64,000 bases of DNA from DASWTL01 sp035575925 (GTDB lineage Bacteria; Bacteroidota; Bacteroidia; Sphingobacteriales; Sphingobacteriaceae), in assembly GCA_035575925.1 (NCBI GenBank), contig DATLXK010000063.1, positions 1-64,000 of the forward strand, given 5' to 3'. Under the pieces are notes generated by a model. It saw only the letters and a list, made by a program, of their open reading frames with translations, was not told the DNA's origin and ran no database searches. The position numbers and the translations under genes are program-made. Below, piece by piece: positions 24,178 to 33,016 of the stretch (position 1 is its first letter; each line of letters opens with the position of its first letter).

Positions 24178-24786
24178 TTACTTAGAGTATAATTCGACGA
24201 TTAGATTTTCCTTAATATTCTCAGGAATTTCATCACGGTTTGGATAGTTAAGAAACTTACCTGTTAAACTAGCAGCATCCCATTCTAACCAATTAAATTT
24301 ATTGATCTTACGGCCGGCTACTGAAGTCGTTATGGCCTCAAGTGATTTTGAGCGTTCACGTACTGCAACCACATCTCCTGAACGCAATGAATAGGAAGGA
24401 ATGTTAACCACTTCTCCATTAACCGTAATATGTTTGTGACTTACCAACTGACGTGCGCCGGAACGTGTAGGAGCAATTCCTAAACGATACACCGCATTAT
24501 CTAAACGCGCTTCTAAGAATTTTAAAAGGTTTTCACCAGTAATGCCTTGTTTAGAAGATGCTTTGTGAAAAAGGTTTTCAAACTGACGTTCTAATACACC
24601 ATATGTGTATTTTACTTTTTGCTTTTCCATCAACTGGATTGCATACTCAGACTGCTTCCCTCTTCTTTTAGAAGCCCCGTGCATACCAGGAGGATAATTT
24701 TTTCTTTCTAATGCTTTATCAGGGCCGAAGATGGGCTCTCTGAACCTTCGAGCAATTTTGGATTTTGGACCAGTATATCTTGCCAT
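24178..24786 (-). CDS. rpsD: Ribosomal protein S4
   Basis: 202 residues. Binds the five-way junction of the 16S 5' domain and starts 30S assembly; also part of the accuracy centre. The S4 RNA-binding domain is clear from RLDNAVYRLGIAPTRSGARQ (about 93-112). No zinc-binding cysteines are seen, so it is the C-minus form. In other bacteria S4 represses the alpha operon; no matching RNA structure was searched for here. Confidence 0.97.
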   Translation of the reverse strand: MARYTGPKSKIARRFREPIFGPDKALERKNYPPGMHGASKRRGKQSEYAIQLMEKQKVKYTYGVLERQFENLFHKASSKQGITGENLLKFLEARLDNAVYRLGIAPTRSGARQLVSHKHITVNGEVVNIPSYSLRSGDVVAVRERSKSLEAITTSVAGRKINKFNWLEWDAASLTGKFLNYPNRDEIPENIKENLIVELYSK

Positions 24787-24862
24787 ATTTGTTTTTTTAA
24801 AGTATCATGCAACCACAGTTACAGATTCTTAGCTTTAAAAATTTAGTTAATTATATTATTTC

Positions 24863-25252
24863 TTAAACTCTTCTTCTTTTTGGAGGACGGCATCCGTTGT
24901 GGGGAAGCGGAGTAATATCTTTTATAGTAGTTACTTCAATCCCTGCTATTTGAAGCGTACGGATAGCAGATTCACGTCCAGAACCAGGGCCTTTAACAAA
25001 AACCTCAACTTTACGTAGCCCTAAATCATAAGCTACTTTACCACAATCAGAAGCAGCTTGACCCGCAGCATAAGGAGTATTCTTTTTTGAACCTTTAAAA
25101 CCCATTTTACCTGCAGACGACCATGAAATAGCTTGTCCCTGATTATTGGTTAAGGTGATGATAATATTGTTGAATGTAGCATTCAAATGAGCCTGTCCAA
25201 CAGGTTCAACTACTACAACTCGTTTTTTGGTAACTTTTTTAGTTTTAGCCAT
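24863..25252 (-). CDS. rpsK: Ribosomal protein S11
   Basis: 129 residues. Platform protein of the 30S subunit near the E site. Conserved segments AHLNATFNNIIITLTNNQG, SAGKMGFKGSKK and NGCRPPKRRRV (C-terminal end) are intact. The 147-bp spacer between this gene and rpsM upstream is unusually long for the operon and contains a heptamer-phased inverted repeat. Confidence 0.97.
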   Translation of the reverse strand: MAKTKKVTKKRVVVVEPVGQAHLNATFNNIIITLTNNQGQAISWSSAGKMGFKGSKKNTPYAAGQAASDCGKVAYDLGLRKVEVFVKGPGSGRESAIRTLQIAGIEVTTIKDITPLPHNGCRPPKRRRV

Positions 25253-25262
25253 TTTTTTATTA

Positions 25263-25395
25263 GATATGAGATATGAGATATGAGTAGTGAGACCCTGATC
25301 CGTTTACTTATAGCTCTATCTTTATTTCTTCTATCTGTTAGATGATCGATCAAGATATACTTGTCTTATATCTTAAATCAAACATCTCAAATCTA
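25263..25395. repeat. Heptamer-phased inverted repeat, rpsM-rpsK spacer
   Basis: Left arm: three tandem copies of GATATGA at 25263-25283, then GTAGTGA. Right arm: at 25361-25395, in the same 7-base register, ATATCTT, AAATCAA, ACATCTC and AAATCTA. The reverse complement of the right arm resembles the left arm, so the transcript can fold into a long imperfect hairpin. The distance from the first to the last unit is an exact multiple of seven. Confidence 0.65.
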
Positions 25396-25399
25396 TTTA

Positions 25400-25777
25400 C
25401 TACTTAGTCGCTTTCTTTTTATTAGCTACTGTTTTACGTTTTCCTTTACGGGTACGGGAGTTATTCTTGGTTCTCTGTCCACGAACAGGCAAGCCTTTTC
25501 TATGACGTAATCCACGGTAACAACCTATATCCATTAATCGCTTAATGTTCAATTGCACTTCTGAACGTAAAGATCCTTCAACCTTGATCTGATCGTTAAT
25601 TAAACCGCGAATTGCAGTTAATTGCTCGTCAGTCCATTCTTGTACCTTAACATCATAGCTGATACCGGCCTGGTTTAAAATACTTTGTGCGGTAGATCTT
25701 CCTATTCCGAAAATGTAGGTAAGACCAATTTCTCCTCTTTTGTTTTTTGGTAAATCAATACCTGCTATCCTTGCCAT
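25400..25777 (-). CDS. rpsM: Ribosomal protein S13
   Basis: 125 residues. Head protein of the 30S subunit that contacts the 50S subunit (bridges B1a/B1b) and P-site tRNA. Starts MARIAGIDLPKNKRGEIGL; the helix-two-turn-helix and the basic C-terminal RGQRTKNNSRTRKGKRKTV are intact. 28 bases downstream of rpmJ. Confidence 0.97.
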   Translation of the reverse strand: MARIAGIDLPKNKRGEIGLTYIFGIGRSTAQSILNQAGISYDVKVQEWTDEQLTAIRGLINDQIKVEGSLRSEVQLNIKRLMDIGCYRGLRHRKGLPVRGQRTKNNSRTRKGKRKTVANKKKATK

Positions 25778-25805
25778 TTATAATCTGTTGATAGTTTTAT
25801 TAATA

Positions 25806-25922
25806 TTAACCCTGACGTTGTTTATACTTAGGATTCTTTTTGTTAATAACGTAAAGTTTGCCTTTACGACGGATGATCTTGCAATCAGCGCTGCGCTTTT
25901 TTATTGATGCTCTAACTTTCAT
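25806..25922 (-). CDS. rpmJ: Ribosomal protein L36, zinc-less form
   Basis: 38 residues: MKVRASIKKRSADCKIIRRK to NPKYKQRQG. The length and both ends match L36. Only one cysteine (position 14) remains of the CxxC...C...H zinc site, so this is the C-minus type that does not bind zinc. It starts 1 base after the infA stop, between infA and rpsM as in other Bacteroidota. Confidence 0.95.
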   Translation of the reverse strand: MKVRASIKKRSADCKIIRRKGKLYVINKKNPKYKQRQG

Positions 25923-25923
25923 C

Positions 25924-26142
25924 TTATTTGTATCTATAAGTTATTCTGCCTTTTGTTAAATCATAAGGCGACATTTCAAGCTTTACTTTATCACCAGGCA
26001 AAATTTTGATGTAGTGCATCCTCATTTTACCTGAAATATGTGCTATAATCTCATGCCCGTTCTCCAATTCAACACGAAACATTGCATTCGATAATGCTTC
26101 ACGAATTACCCCGTCTTGTTCAATTGAAGACTGTTTAGCCAT
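25924..26142 (-). CDS. infA: Translation initiation factor IF-1
   Basis: 72 residues; an OB-fold protein that blocks the 30S A site during initiation. MAKQSSIEQDGVIREALSNA and ISGKMRMHYIKILPGDKV are classic IF-1. It lies 71 bases downstream of map and 1 base upstream of rpmJ. Confidence 0.97.
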   Translation of the reverse strand: MAKQSSIEQDGVIREALSNAMFRVELENGHEIIAHISGKMRMHYIKILPGDKVKLEMSPYDLTKGRITYRYK

Positions 26143-26213
26143 ATATGATTTTTACTTTACCTATTTATACCGACTGTTTCGGGGACGCAAAATTAAACAA
26201 AAAAATCAATTTT

Positions 26214-26999
26214 TTAATTTTTTTGTGCTAAAACTTCTTCAATCAGGTCAAACGTTGTCAGGATATCCGCTTTGGCTTTTTTAATAGCAACAGTATGTTC
26301 AAAGTGAGCTGAAGGTTTACCATCTATGGTGCTTACCGTCCAGCCGTCCTTCCAAAACTTTACTCCTGCCCGGCCCATATTAATCATGGGCTCAATTGCC
26401 AGAACCATTCCTTCTTCTAATTTTATCCCTGAACCTCTTTTACCGTAATTGGGAACCTCTGGTTTTTCATGAAGTTTAAATCCAACACCATGTCCAACAA
26501 GTTCTTTCACAATTCCGTATCCATTTTTCTCTGCATGCTCTTGTACAGCAAAACCAATATCTCCGATCCTGTTACCCACTATTGCTTTATCAATAGCTAA
26601 TTTCAGGCATTCCTGGGTGACGGTAAGCAACTTTTTAACTTCCTGACTTACTTCACCAACAGCAAAGGTATATGCAGAGTCAGAAATGAAATTATTCAGT
26701 ACAACTCCACAATCTACTGATACAATATCTCCTTCTTTTAACTCATAATTCCCTGGAAAACCATGAACTATCTGATCATTTACTGATACACATAGTGAAT
26801 GTGGAAACCCGCTATAGTTTAGAAAAGCCGGCGTTCCTCCGTTATCCTTGATAAACGTTTCAGCAATCTTATTAAGTTCAATGGTTTTTACACCTGGTCT
26901 GATAGCTTTCGCTATCTCTGCATTGGTTTTAGAAAGAAGTAAAGAACTTATTCTTATGAGTTCTATCTCTTCGACAGACTTATAATAGATCTTAGGCAT
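26214..26999 (-). CDS. map: Type I methionine aminopeptidase
   Basis: 261 residues. Removes the initiator Met from nascent proteins. The five metal ligands are in SVDCGVVLNNFISDSAYTF (two Asp), GHGVGFKLHEKP (His), AIEPMI (Glu) and FEHTVAI (the second Glu is in the EHT segment). No N-terminal zinc extension, so class Ia. It follows secY by 10 bases. Confidence 0.95.
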   Translation of the reverse strand: MPKIYYKSVEEIELIRISSLLLSKTNAEIAKAIRPGVKTIELNKIAETFIKDNGGTPAFLNYSGFPHSLCVSVNDQIVHGFPGNYELKEGDIVSVDCGVVLNNFISDSAYTFAVGEVSQEVKKLLTVTQECLKLAIDKAIVGNRIGDIGFAVQEHAEKNGYGIVKELVGHGVGFKLHEKPEVPNYGKRGSGIKLEEGMVLAIEPMINMGRAGVKFWKDGWTVSTIDGKPSAHFEHTVAIKKAKADILTTFDLIEEVLAQKN

Positions 27000-27009
27000 T
27001 ATTTCTTAA

Positions 27010-28338
27010 TTACAACACAGACCCGGCACCAGCAGCAACTGGCGTACGCCCTTTTATCCTGCCGGTTTTCATTAAACCATCATAGTGACGCATTAATAGA
27101 TGACTTTCAATTTGCTGTAATGTGTCTAAAACCACACCAACTAATATAAGAAGTGATGTACCTCCATAAAAATGAGCAAATTGGCTGTTTACACCTAACA
27201 TGCTTGCCACAGCCGGTAATATGGCTATAATAGCCAGAAATACCGATCCTGGTAACGTAATATTAGATATCACAGCATCAATATAATCCCCGGTGGTTCT
27301 GCCTGGTTTTACACCCGGAATAAAACCGCCGTTCTTTTTCATATCATCAGACATCTGTACCGGATTAACAGTTATAGCCGTATAGAAAAAAGTAAAAGCT
27401 ATAATCATAATAGCAAATGTAACATTGTAAGCAAGTGATGTATAATTACTTAACGACGTTAAAAATGGCGATTGTACATTTGGAAAAAACGATCCGATGG
27501 AAGCCGGAATAAACATAATTGCCTGGGCAAAAATGATAGGCATAACACCGGCGGCATTTACTTTTAATGGTATATACTGGCGGACACCGCCATATTGTTT
27601 ATTACCTACAATCTTTTTTGCATACTGTACAGGAATTTTACGTACACCCTGAACAATCAGTATGGTAAAGATTACAATAAAGAACAGGGCTACCAATTCA
27701 ACTATAAATGGTATTAAACCACCATTACCCCCCATACGTGAGGCAAATTCCTGAATAAGACCACTAGGTAACTGAGCGATAATCCCAGTCATAATAATTA
27801 GTGATATACCATTACCAATTCCTTTATCAGTAATCTTTTCACCAAGCCACATAATAAATAATGTGCCCGCCGTAAGAACAAAAATGGTTGAAATAGTGAA
27901 TATAGGTTCTGAAAGTAATTTAGATTCAGGCGGAATTTGTGTATTTGCATAAGCTGCCGCCTGTAAAATAGTTATTACAACTGTAAGATATCTGGTAATC
28001 TGATTGATTTTCTTACGGCCACTCTCACCCTCTTTTTGCATTTTTTGGAAGTATGGAATTGCAATACCCATCAACTGAACAACAATTGAAGCAGATATAT
28101 ACGGCATTACACCCAAAGCAAAAATTGATGCACGAGAAAAAGATCCTCCTGCAAACATGTTGATCAACCCTAAAATACCATCCTTTTCTTCTGCTCTTAA
28201 AACATTAGGATCTACACCCGGAAGTGCAACAAAAGATCCGACACGGTATATTAAAAGAAATAAGAGTGTGTTTAAAATACGCACTCTCAAATCATCTATT
28301 TTCCAGATGTTGGATAGGGTAGTGAATAGTTTTTTCAT
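27010..28338 (-). CDS. secY: Protein translocase subunit SecY
   Basis: 442 residues with ten predicted membrane segments. Forms the protein-conducting channel with SecE and SecG. Recognisable parts: IDDLRVRILNTLLFLLIYRV at the start, the plug region ILGLINMFAGGSFSRASIFA (about 55-74), and RTTGDYIDAVISNITLPGS near 350. Three bases separate it from the rplO stop. It starts right after L15, as in most bacteria. Confidence 0.97.
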   Translation of the reverse strand: MKKLFTTLSNIWKIDDLRVRILNTLLFLLIYRVGSFVALPGVDPNVLRAEEKDGILGLINMFAGGSFSRASIFALGVMPYISASIVVQLMGIAIPYFQKMQKEGESGRKKINQITRYLTVVITILQAAAYANTQIPPESKLLSEPIFTISTIFVLTAGTLFIMWLGEKITDKGIGNGISLIIMTGIIAQLPSGLIQEFASRMGGNGGLIPFIVELVALFFIVIFTILIVQGVRKIPVQYAKKIVGNKQYGGVRQYIPLKVNAAGVMPIIFAQAIMFIPASIGSFFPNVQSPFLTSLSNYTSLAYNVTFAIMIIAFTFFYTAITVNPVQMSDDMKKNGGFIPGVKPGRTTGDYIDAVISNITLPGSVFLAIIAILPAVASMLGVNSQFAHFYGGTSLLILVGVVLDTLQQIESHLLMRHYDGLMKTGRIKGRTPVAAGAGSVL

Positions 28339-28341
28339 CTA

Positions 28342-28788
28342 TTATAATTTAACAATAGAGCCGCCGGCAGCTTCAATGGCTTTTTGTGCGGCAGCAGAGA
28401 ATGCGTGAGCTTTAATTTCTAATTTAGCTTTCACCTCACCTCTCGCCAAAACTTTTACTAAGTCATTTTTAGACGCTAAACCGTGCTCTCTGAAAGTATC
28501 AAAATCAATTGCCGTAAGGTTAAATCTTTCTGCTAACCCTTGCAATGCATCCAGGTTAATTCCTACATACTCCACACGATTAATGCTTTTGAATCCTACT
28601 TTTGGTGTCCGGCGTTGCAACGGCATCTGACCACCTTCAAATCCTACTTTTGTGCTATGCCCTGAACGTGAGCCTGCACCCTTATGTCCGCGGGTTGATG
28701 TACCACCACGACCTGAGCCTGTACCACGGCCAATCCGTTTTCTATTTTTAGTTGAACCTTCTGCAGGTTTTAAATTACTTAAGTTCAT
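28342..28788 (-). CDS. rplO: Ribosomal protein L15
   Basis: 148 residues. A late-assembling 50S protein with a long glycine/arginine N-terminal extension into 23S rRNA (RKRIGRGTGSGRGGTSTRGH near 17-36) and a globular C-terminal domain. Starts 2 bases after the rpmD stop. Confidence 0.97.
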   Translation of the reverse strand: MNLSNLKPAEGSTKNRKRIGRGTGSGRGGTSTRGHKGAGSRSGHSTKVGFEGGQMPLQRRTPKVGFKSINRVEYVGINLDALQGLAERFNLTAIDFDTFREHGLASKNDLVKVLARGEVKAKLEIKAHAFSAAAQKAIEAAGGSIVKL

Positions 28789-28790
28789 AA

Positions 28791-28970
28791 TTAAATGCTT
28801 TCTACTGCCACTAAATGATTAACTTTTCTTACCATCCCGATAATAGCGGGAGTAGCTTCAACCTCAACAGCCTGGTTAATTTTTTTCAATCCCAATGCCT
28901 GCATGGTCTTTTTCTGGCGTTCGCTTCTGTCGATAACGCTCTTCACCTGAGTTACTTTAATCTTCGCCAT
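28791..28970 (-). CDS. rpmD: Ribosomal protein L30
   Basis: 59 residues, MAKIKVTQVKSVIDRSERQK to VNHLVAVESI. The short bacterial L30 form, with the conserved pattern of a lysine-rich first strand, a helix (KKTMQALGLKK) and IIGMVRKVNHLV. It sits between rpsE (6 bases) and rplO (2 bases), the expected place. Confidence 0.96.
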   Translation of the reverse strand: MAKIKVTQVKSVIDRSERQKKTMQALGLKKINQAVEVEATPAIIGMVRKVNHLVAVESI

Positions 28971-28976
28971 CTGTAA

Positions 28977-29495
28977 TTATCCGTTAAATACTTTGTTCAG
29001 ATCCACACCACGCTGCTGGGCTACAGTATAAGCATCACGCATTTGCGATAATGCCGAAATTGTTGCTTTAACTACGTTATGCGGATTAGATGATCCTTTT
29101 GATTTTGCCAATACATTATGTACACCGGCACTTTCAAGCACTGCACGCATGGCACCCCCGGCAATAACACCGGTACCATTAGCTGCTGGCTTGATAAATA
29201 CGAAACCACCTGAAAACTTACCAATTTGTTCATGAGGTACGGTACCGTTAATAATAGGCACTTTTACCAAATTCTTTTTAGCATCATCAATTCCTTTAGC
29301 TATCGCTTCGGTTACCTCTTTAGCTTTACCCAGGCCATAACCTACAACCCCATTCTCATCACCTACTACAACAATTGCAGAGAAACTGAACGTACGTCCA
29401 CCTTTGGTAACCTTTGCCACACGCTGTATGCTAACTAAGCGGTCTTTTAATTCGATCTCGCTTGATTTTACTCTTTTTATGTTAATTGTTGACAT
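28977..29495 (-). CDS. rpsE: Ribosomal protein S5
   Basis: 172 residues. 30S protein at the mRNA entry region, involved in decoding accuracy. The N-terminal double-stranded-RNA-binding-like domain has RVAKVTKGGRTFSFSAIVVV, and the C-terminal part has GGAMRAVLESAGVHNVLAKS and GSSNPHNVVKAT. Thirteen bases follow the rplR stop. Confidence 0.97.
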   Translation of the reverse strand: MSTINIKRVKSSEIELKDRLVSIQRVAKVTKGGRTFSFSAIVVVGDENGVVGYGLGKAKEVTEAIAKGIDDAKKNLVKVPIINGTVPHEQIGKFSGGFVFIKPAANGTGVIAGGAMRAVLESAGVHNVLAKSKGSSNPHNVVKATISALSQMRDAYTVAQQRGVDLNKVFNG

Positions 29496-29508
29496 TTCTC
29501 TAATTCAA

Positions 29509-29862
29509 TTAAAAGTTTAAACCAGCTTCACGTGCACCTTCTGCCAGCGATTTTACACGCCCATGGTACAAGTAACCGTTACGGTCAAATACTACCTGAC
29601 TAATTCCGGCAGCTATAGCTTTCTCTCCGATGGTTTTACCTACCGCTTTGGATTGCTCTGATTTATTTCCGTTTGCAGCAAAATCTTTTGATAAAGATGA
29701 TGTAGAAACAAGTGTTTTTCCTGCGGTATCATCAATAATTTGAGCATAAATACCTTTGTTGCTTCTGTAAACAGACAAACGTGGGCGCTCAGCAGAACCG
29801 GTCAGTCTTTTTCTGATTCCTTTTTTAATTCGCTCTCTCCGAGATAATTTAATTCCTGCCAT
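29509..29862 (-). CDS. rplR: Ribosomal protein L18
   Basis: 117 residues. Binds 5S rRNA in the central protuberance with L5. The conserved RPRLSVYRSNKGIYAQIID (28-46) and the C-terminal FDRNGYLYHGRVKSLAEGAR are intact. Preceded by rplF with a 5-base gap. Confidence 0.97.
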   Translation of the reverse strand: MAGIKLSRRERIKKGIRKRLTGSAERPRLSVYRSNKGIYAQIIDDTAGKTLVSTSSLSKDFAANGNKSEQSKAVGKTIGEKAIAAGISQVVFDRNGYLYHGRVKSLAEGAREAGLNF

Positions 29863-29867
29863 GATGA

Positions 29868-30425
29868 TTATTTTTTAGCTGCAGATTTACCTGCTTTTCT
29901 TCTTAATTGTTCACCAACAAACTTAATACCTTTACCTTTATATGGCTCTGGTGCACGTAACGAACGAATTTTCGCAGCTACCTGACCTAATAATTGTTTG
30001 TCGATACTTTCTAATATAATAGTTGGGTTTTTACCTTTTTCTGCAGTGGTTACTACTTTAATTTCTTTAGGTAACTCAAATACATAATGGTGAGAATAAC
30101 CCAAAACAAGGTCTAAAGTATTACCTTGATTAGTTGCACGGTAACCTACACCTACCAGTTCCTGCTCAGATTTATATCCTTCGGTAACACCGGTAACCAT
30201 GTTATTAATCAATGATCTGTAAAGACCATGTAATGCTTTGTGGCGTTTTTGCTCAGACGGACGTTTCACTATAAAGTTACCTTCCTCTTCTGAAAGGATC
30301 ATTTCTGAATCAACTTGCTGGGTTAACTCTCCTTTTGGACCCTTAACAGTTACTAAGTTATCAGACGAAACTGAAATACTTACTCCTGATGGAATTGTGA
30401 TCGGCGCTTTTCCTATTCTTGACAT
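29868..30425 (-). CDS. rplF: Ribosomal protein L6
   Basis: 185 residues with two similar alpha/beta domains. It lies at the base of the L7/L12 stalk beside the sarcin-ricin loop. MSRIGKAPITIPSGVSI opens the protein; the C-terminal domain has IRSLRAPEPYKGKGIKFVGE, a signature of L6. Rather basic tail (LRRKAGKSAAKK). Confidence 0.97.
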   Translation of the reverse strand: MSRIGKAPITIPSGVSISVSSDNLVTVKGPKGELTQQVDSEMILSEEEGNFIVKRPSEQKRHKALHGLYRSLINNMVTGVTEGYKSEQELVGVGYRATNQGNTLDLVLGYSHHYVFELPKEIKVVTTAEKGKNPTIILESIDKQLLGQVAAKIRSLRAPEPYKGKGIKFVGEQLRRKAGKSAAKK

Positions 30426-30440
30426 CGTAAATCCTCCTGA

Positions 30441-30839
30441 TTAATAAACGTAACACAAAACTTCACCACCAATATTCATGTTTCTAGCTTCTTTATCAGT
30501 CATTACACCTTTAGAAGTTGAAAGGATAGCAATCCCTAAACCATTTAAAACACGGGGCAAATTATCTACACCTGCATATTTCCTTAAACCAGGTCTGCTT
30601 ATACGGGAAATAGTACGGATAGCAGGTATTTTAGTTATTGGATGGTATTTCAAAGCAATTTTTATGATGCCCTGAACTGTAGTATCTTCAAACTTATAGT
30701 TTGTGATGTAACCCTTATCAAAAAGAACTTTTGTCATTTCTTTTTTCAGGTTTGATGCAGGAATTTCTACCACCCTGTGGTTGGCTTTAATGGCATTCCT
30801 TACTCGGGTAAGGTAATCTGCTATTGGATCTGTATTCAT
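30441..30839 (-). CDS. rpsH: Ribosomal protein S8
   Basis: 132 residues. Binds helix 21 of 16S rRNA and is a primary assembly protein of the central domain. TDPIADYLTRVRNAIKANHR at the start and GIAILSTSKGVMTDKEARN near the end are diagnostic. In E. coli S8 represses the spc operon. A 125-bp spacer with heptamer repeats separates it from rpsN upstream. Confidence 0.97.
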   Translation of the reverse strand: MNTDPIADYLTRVRNAIKANHRVVEIPASNLKKEMTKVLFDKGYITNYKFEDTTVQGIIKIALKYHPITKIPAIRTISRISRPGLRKYAGVDNLPRVLNGLGIAILSTSKGVMTDKEARNMNIGGEVLCYVY

Positions 30840-30900
30840 TATTAGTTGTTATGGTAATGGTTTCCTTACAAAAAAAGACCTTTTACCGGTTAATTGTTAA

Positions 30901-30963
30901 GTATTGAGTAGCTAGTACAAAGTAGCAAGACTTGATTCTTGATACTAAATACTTGATACTAAT
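30901..30963. repeat. Heptamer-phased repeat, rpsN-rpsH spacer
   Basis: Nine consecutive 7-base units run without slippage from 30901. They include GTATTGA, GTAGCTA, GTACAAA and GTAGCAA on the left, and TACTAAA, TACTTGA and TACTAAT on the right. The right units are approximate reverse complements of the left ones, so the element can form a hairpin. It ends just before the rpsN stop codon (30965). Confidence 0.7.
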
Positions 30964-30964
30964 T

Positions 30965-31234
30965 TTACCAGCTTGCCTTCTTCACTCCGGGTATCTTACC
31001 TGCAAGGGCCATCTCACGAAATGTTACACGCGAAATACCAAACTGGCGCATATACCCCCGGGGGCGTCCAGTTAACTTGCAACGATTGTGTTGGCGAACA
31101 GGAGAGGCATTTTTAGGTAATTTATCTAATCCTTCAAAGTCTCCTGCAGCTTTTAATGCTGCCCTTTTTTCAGCGTATTTTGCAACTAATCTGGCACGTT
31201 TAACATCACGCGCTTTTACACCTTCTTTAGCCAT
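30965..31234 (-). CDS. rpsN: Ribosomal protein S14, long zinc-independent form
   Basis: 89 residues, the long type without CxxC...CxxC zinc cysteines. Head protein of the 30S subunit. RCKLTGRPRGYMRQFGISRV near 59-78 and the ending KIPGVKKASW are diagnostic. Its start overlaps the end of rplE by 8 bases. Confidence 0.97.
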   Translation of the reverse strand: MAKEGVKARDVKRARLVAKYAEKRAALKAAGDFEGLDKLPKNASPVRQHNRCKLTGRPRGYMRQFGISRVTFREMALAGKIPGVKKASW

Positions 31235-31790
31235 TGTTATTTTGATTTTTAAATGGTAAACCGAACTGCTTTAATAACTCCAACGCTTCAACATCAGTTT
31301 TGGCAGAAGTTACAAAAGTAATATCCATACCCATTATTTTGCTGATCTTATCAATGTTTATCTCAGGGAAAATGATCTGCTCGGTGATACCTAAAGTATA
31401 ATTACCACGACCATCAAAACCCTTATCATTAATTCCTTTAAAATCCCGGATACGGGGAAGAGCTACAGCAATTAACCTATCCAGAAACTCATACATGGTG
31501 TTATCACGCAGGGTAACGCGAACCCCAATGGGCATACCTTTACGTAATTTAAAGTTAGAGATATCTTTTTTTGATTTTGCCGATATTGCCTGCTGACCTG
31601 TAACAGTTGTCATTTCGGTAATGGCGCTTTCAATCAATTTCTTGTCGGTAGTAGCACCACCAACACCCTGATTGATTGCAATTTTCTCCAGTTTAGGAAC
31701 CTGCATCACACTTTTATACTGAAACTTATCTTTCAGAGTGGTACGGATCTCATCTCTATATTTTGATTTTAATCTTGGTATGTACGTCAT
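31227..31790 (-). CDS. rplE: Ribosomal protein L5
   Basis: 187 residues. 5S rRNA-binding protein that contacts P-site tRNA and the S13 bridge. YIPRLKSKYRDEIR, KIAINQGVGGA and RDFKGINDKGFDGRGNYTLG are diagnostic. It overlaps rplX by 4 bases at its start and rpsN by 8 bases at its end, so translation is tightly coupled. Confidence 0.97.
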   Translation of the reverse strand: MTYIPRLKSKYRDEIRTTLKDKFQYKSVMQVPKLEKIAINQGVGGATTDKKLIESAITEMTTVTGQQAISAKSKKDISNFKLRKGMPIGVRVTLRDNTMYEFLDRLIAVALPRIRDFKGINDKGFDGRGNYTLGITEQIIFPEINIDKISKIMGMDITFVTSAKTDVEALELLKQFGLPFKNQNNNG

Positions 31791-32131
31791 AACTTAATTT
31801 CCTCCCCAGACTTTTTAGCTATGCGAACAGATTTGCCATCCGCATTTTTTTGTTTTCCTATTCTGGTGGGTTTTCCTGATTTTACATCTACAACCATCAG
31901 GTTAGAAACATGAATAGGAGCTTCTTTCTTAATTATACCTCCGTTTGGAGTTGCTGCACTGGGTTTTGTGTGTTTAGATACCTGGTTAGCACCTTCTACA
32001 ATTGCACGGTTAGCGTTTAACATCACTTCCAATACCTTCCCTTGCTTACCTTTAGAATCTCCGGCAATTACCTGTACCAAATCTCCCTTACGAATTTTCA
32101 GTTTAGGCTGCGTATTTTTAATTTTTTTCAT
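31787..32131 (-). CDS. rplX: Ribosomal protein L24
   Basis: 114 residues with a KOW motif near the N-terminus (LKIRKGDLVQVIAGDSKGKQ, about 11-30). One of the two proteins that start 50S assembly; located near the tunnel exit. 1 base downstream of rplN. Confidence 0.97.
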   Translation of the reverse strand: MKKIKNTQPKLKIRKGDLVQVIAGDSKGKQGKVLEVMLNANRAIVEGANQVSKHTKPSAATPNGGIIKKEAPIHVSNLMVVDVKSGKPTRIGKQKNADGKSVRIAKKSGEEIKL

Positions 32132-32132
32132 T

Positions 32133-32501
32133 TTATAATACCTCCGGTGCTAATGATACAATTTTCATGAATTGCTTTTCTCGCAGTTCACGTGCCACAG
32201 GACCGAAAATACGTGTTCCACGCGGTTCATCCTGCGCATTTAGCAATACGGCTGCGTTATCGTCAAAACGGATATATGATCCGTCCTTCCGTCTGATTTC
32301 TTTTTTTGTTCTGACAACAACTGCTTTTGAAACAGTTCCTTTTTTAATGTTACCTGACGGAAGCGCACTTTTTACTGTGACAACCACTTTGTCACCTATG
32401 GATGCATAACGCTTGCCGGTACCACCTAAAACACGGATAACTAAAACTTCTTTAGCTCCGCTGTTATCAGCAACATTGAGTCTTGATTCCTGTTGTACCA
32501 T
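32133..32501 (-). CDS. rplN: Ribosomal protein L14
   Basis: 122 residues. A highly conserved beta-barrel at the subunit interface (bridge B8), the docking site of the silencing factor RsfS. MVQQESRLNVADNSGAKEVL and DDNAAVLLNAQDEPRGTRIF are diagnostic. Two bases separate it from rpsQ. Confidence 0.98.
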   Translation of the reverse strand: MVQQESRLNVADNSGAKEVLVIRVLGGTGKRYASIGDKVVVTVKSALPSGNIKKGTVSKAVVVRTKKEIRRKDGSYIRFDDNAAVLLNAQDEPRGTRIFGPVARELREKQFMKIVSLAPEVL

Positions 32502-32503
32502 GA

Positions 32504-32758
32504 TTACTTAGCCCTCTCTAAAATTTCAACTAATCTCCAGTTTTTAGTTTTACTCAGCGGACGAGTTTCCATAATTAACACAGTATCACCGATACCGCAA
32601 TTGTTGCTTTCGTCATGAGCCATAAATTTGGTAGTTTTCTTAACGAATTTTCCATAGATCGGATGCTTTACTTTCCTTTCTACTGCAACTACAATAGATT
32701 TATCCATCTTGTTGCTTACTACCAATCCCGTACGGGTTTTTCTTAACTTTCTTTCCAT
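32504..32758 (-). CDS. rpsQ: Ribosomal protein S17
   Basis: 84 residues. OB-fold primary-binding protein of the 16S 5' domain. RKLRKTRTGLVVSNKMDKSI, then KHPIYGKFVKKTTKFMAHDE, and RPLSKTKNWRLVEI are diagnostic. 14 bases downstream of rpmC. Confidence 0.97.
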   Translation of the reverse strand: MERKLRKTRTGLVVSNKMDKSIVVAVERKVKHPIYGKFVKKTTKFMAHDESNNCGIGDTVLIMETRPLSKTKNWRLVEILERAK

Positions 32759-32772
32759 TTTGGACTTTAAAT

Positions 32773-33009
32773 TTATTCAGAAGCGGACTCTGGCTCAGCA
32801 GAAGCATTTGTTATAGCTTGTTCCGCTTTGCGCTTAGTCAATTCTGTGTTTAAACGTGCTACATCTTTCCTGACTTTTGTAATCCGGGTAGGATTTTCAA
32901 TTGCGGAAACGGTATGCGCAAATTTTAATTTTGTGAGATTAGCTCTTTCCTCGCTGATGCGGGCGGTTATCTCTTCTGTTGATAGCTCTGATATTTCTGA
33001 GTTCTTCAT
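32773..33009 (-). CDS. rpmC: Ribosomal protein L29
   Basis: 78 residues, a helical hairpin near the tunnel exit. LSTEEITARISEERANLTKL and the second helix RVKDVARLNTELTKRKAEQ-type segment (KVRKDVARLNTELTKRKAEQ) fit L29. The last 15 residues (ITNASAEPESASE) are a short acidic extension beyond the usual end. Confidence 0.95.
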   Translation of the reverse strand: MKNSEISELSTEEITARISEERANLTKLKFAHTVSAIENPTRITKVRKDVARLNTELTKRKAEQAITNASAEPESASE

Positions 33010-33016
33010 TTTCTTT

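Noticed and set aside
25263..25395. Heptamer repeats considered as a CRISPR array
   Set aside because: Units are 7 bases without unique spacers of 30 or so bases, and no cas gene is present.
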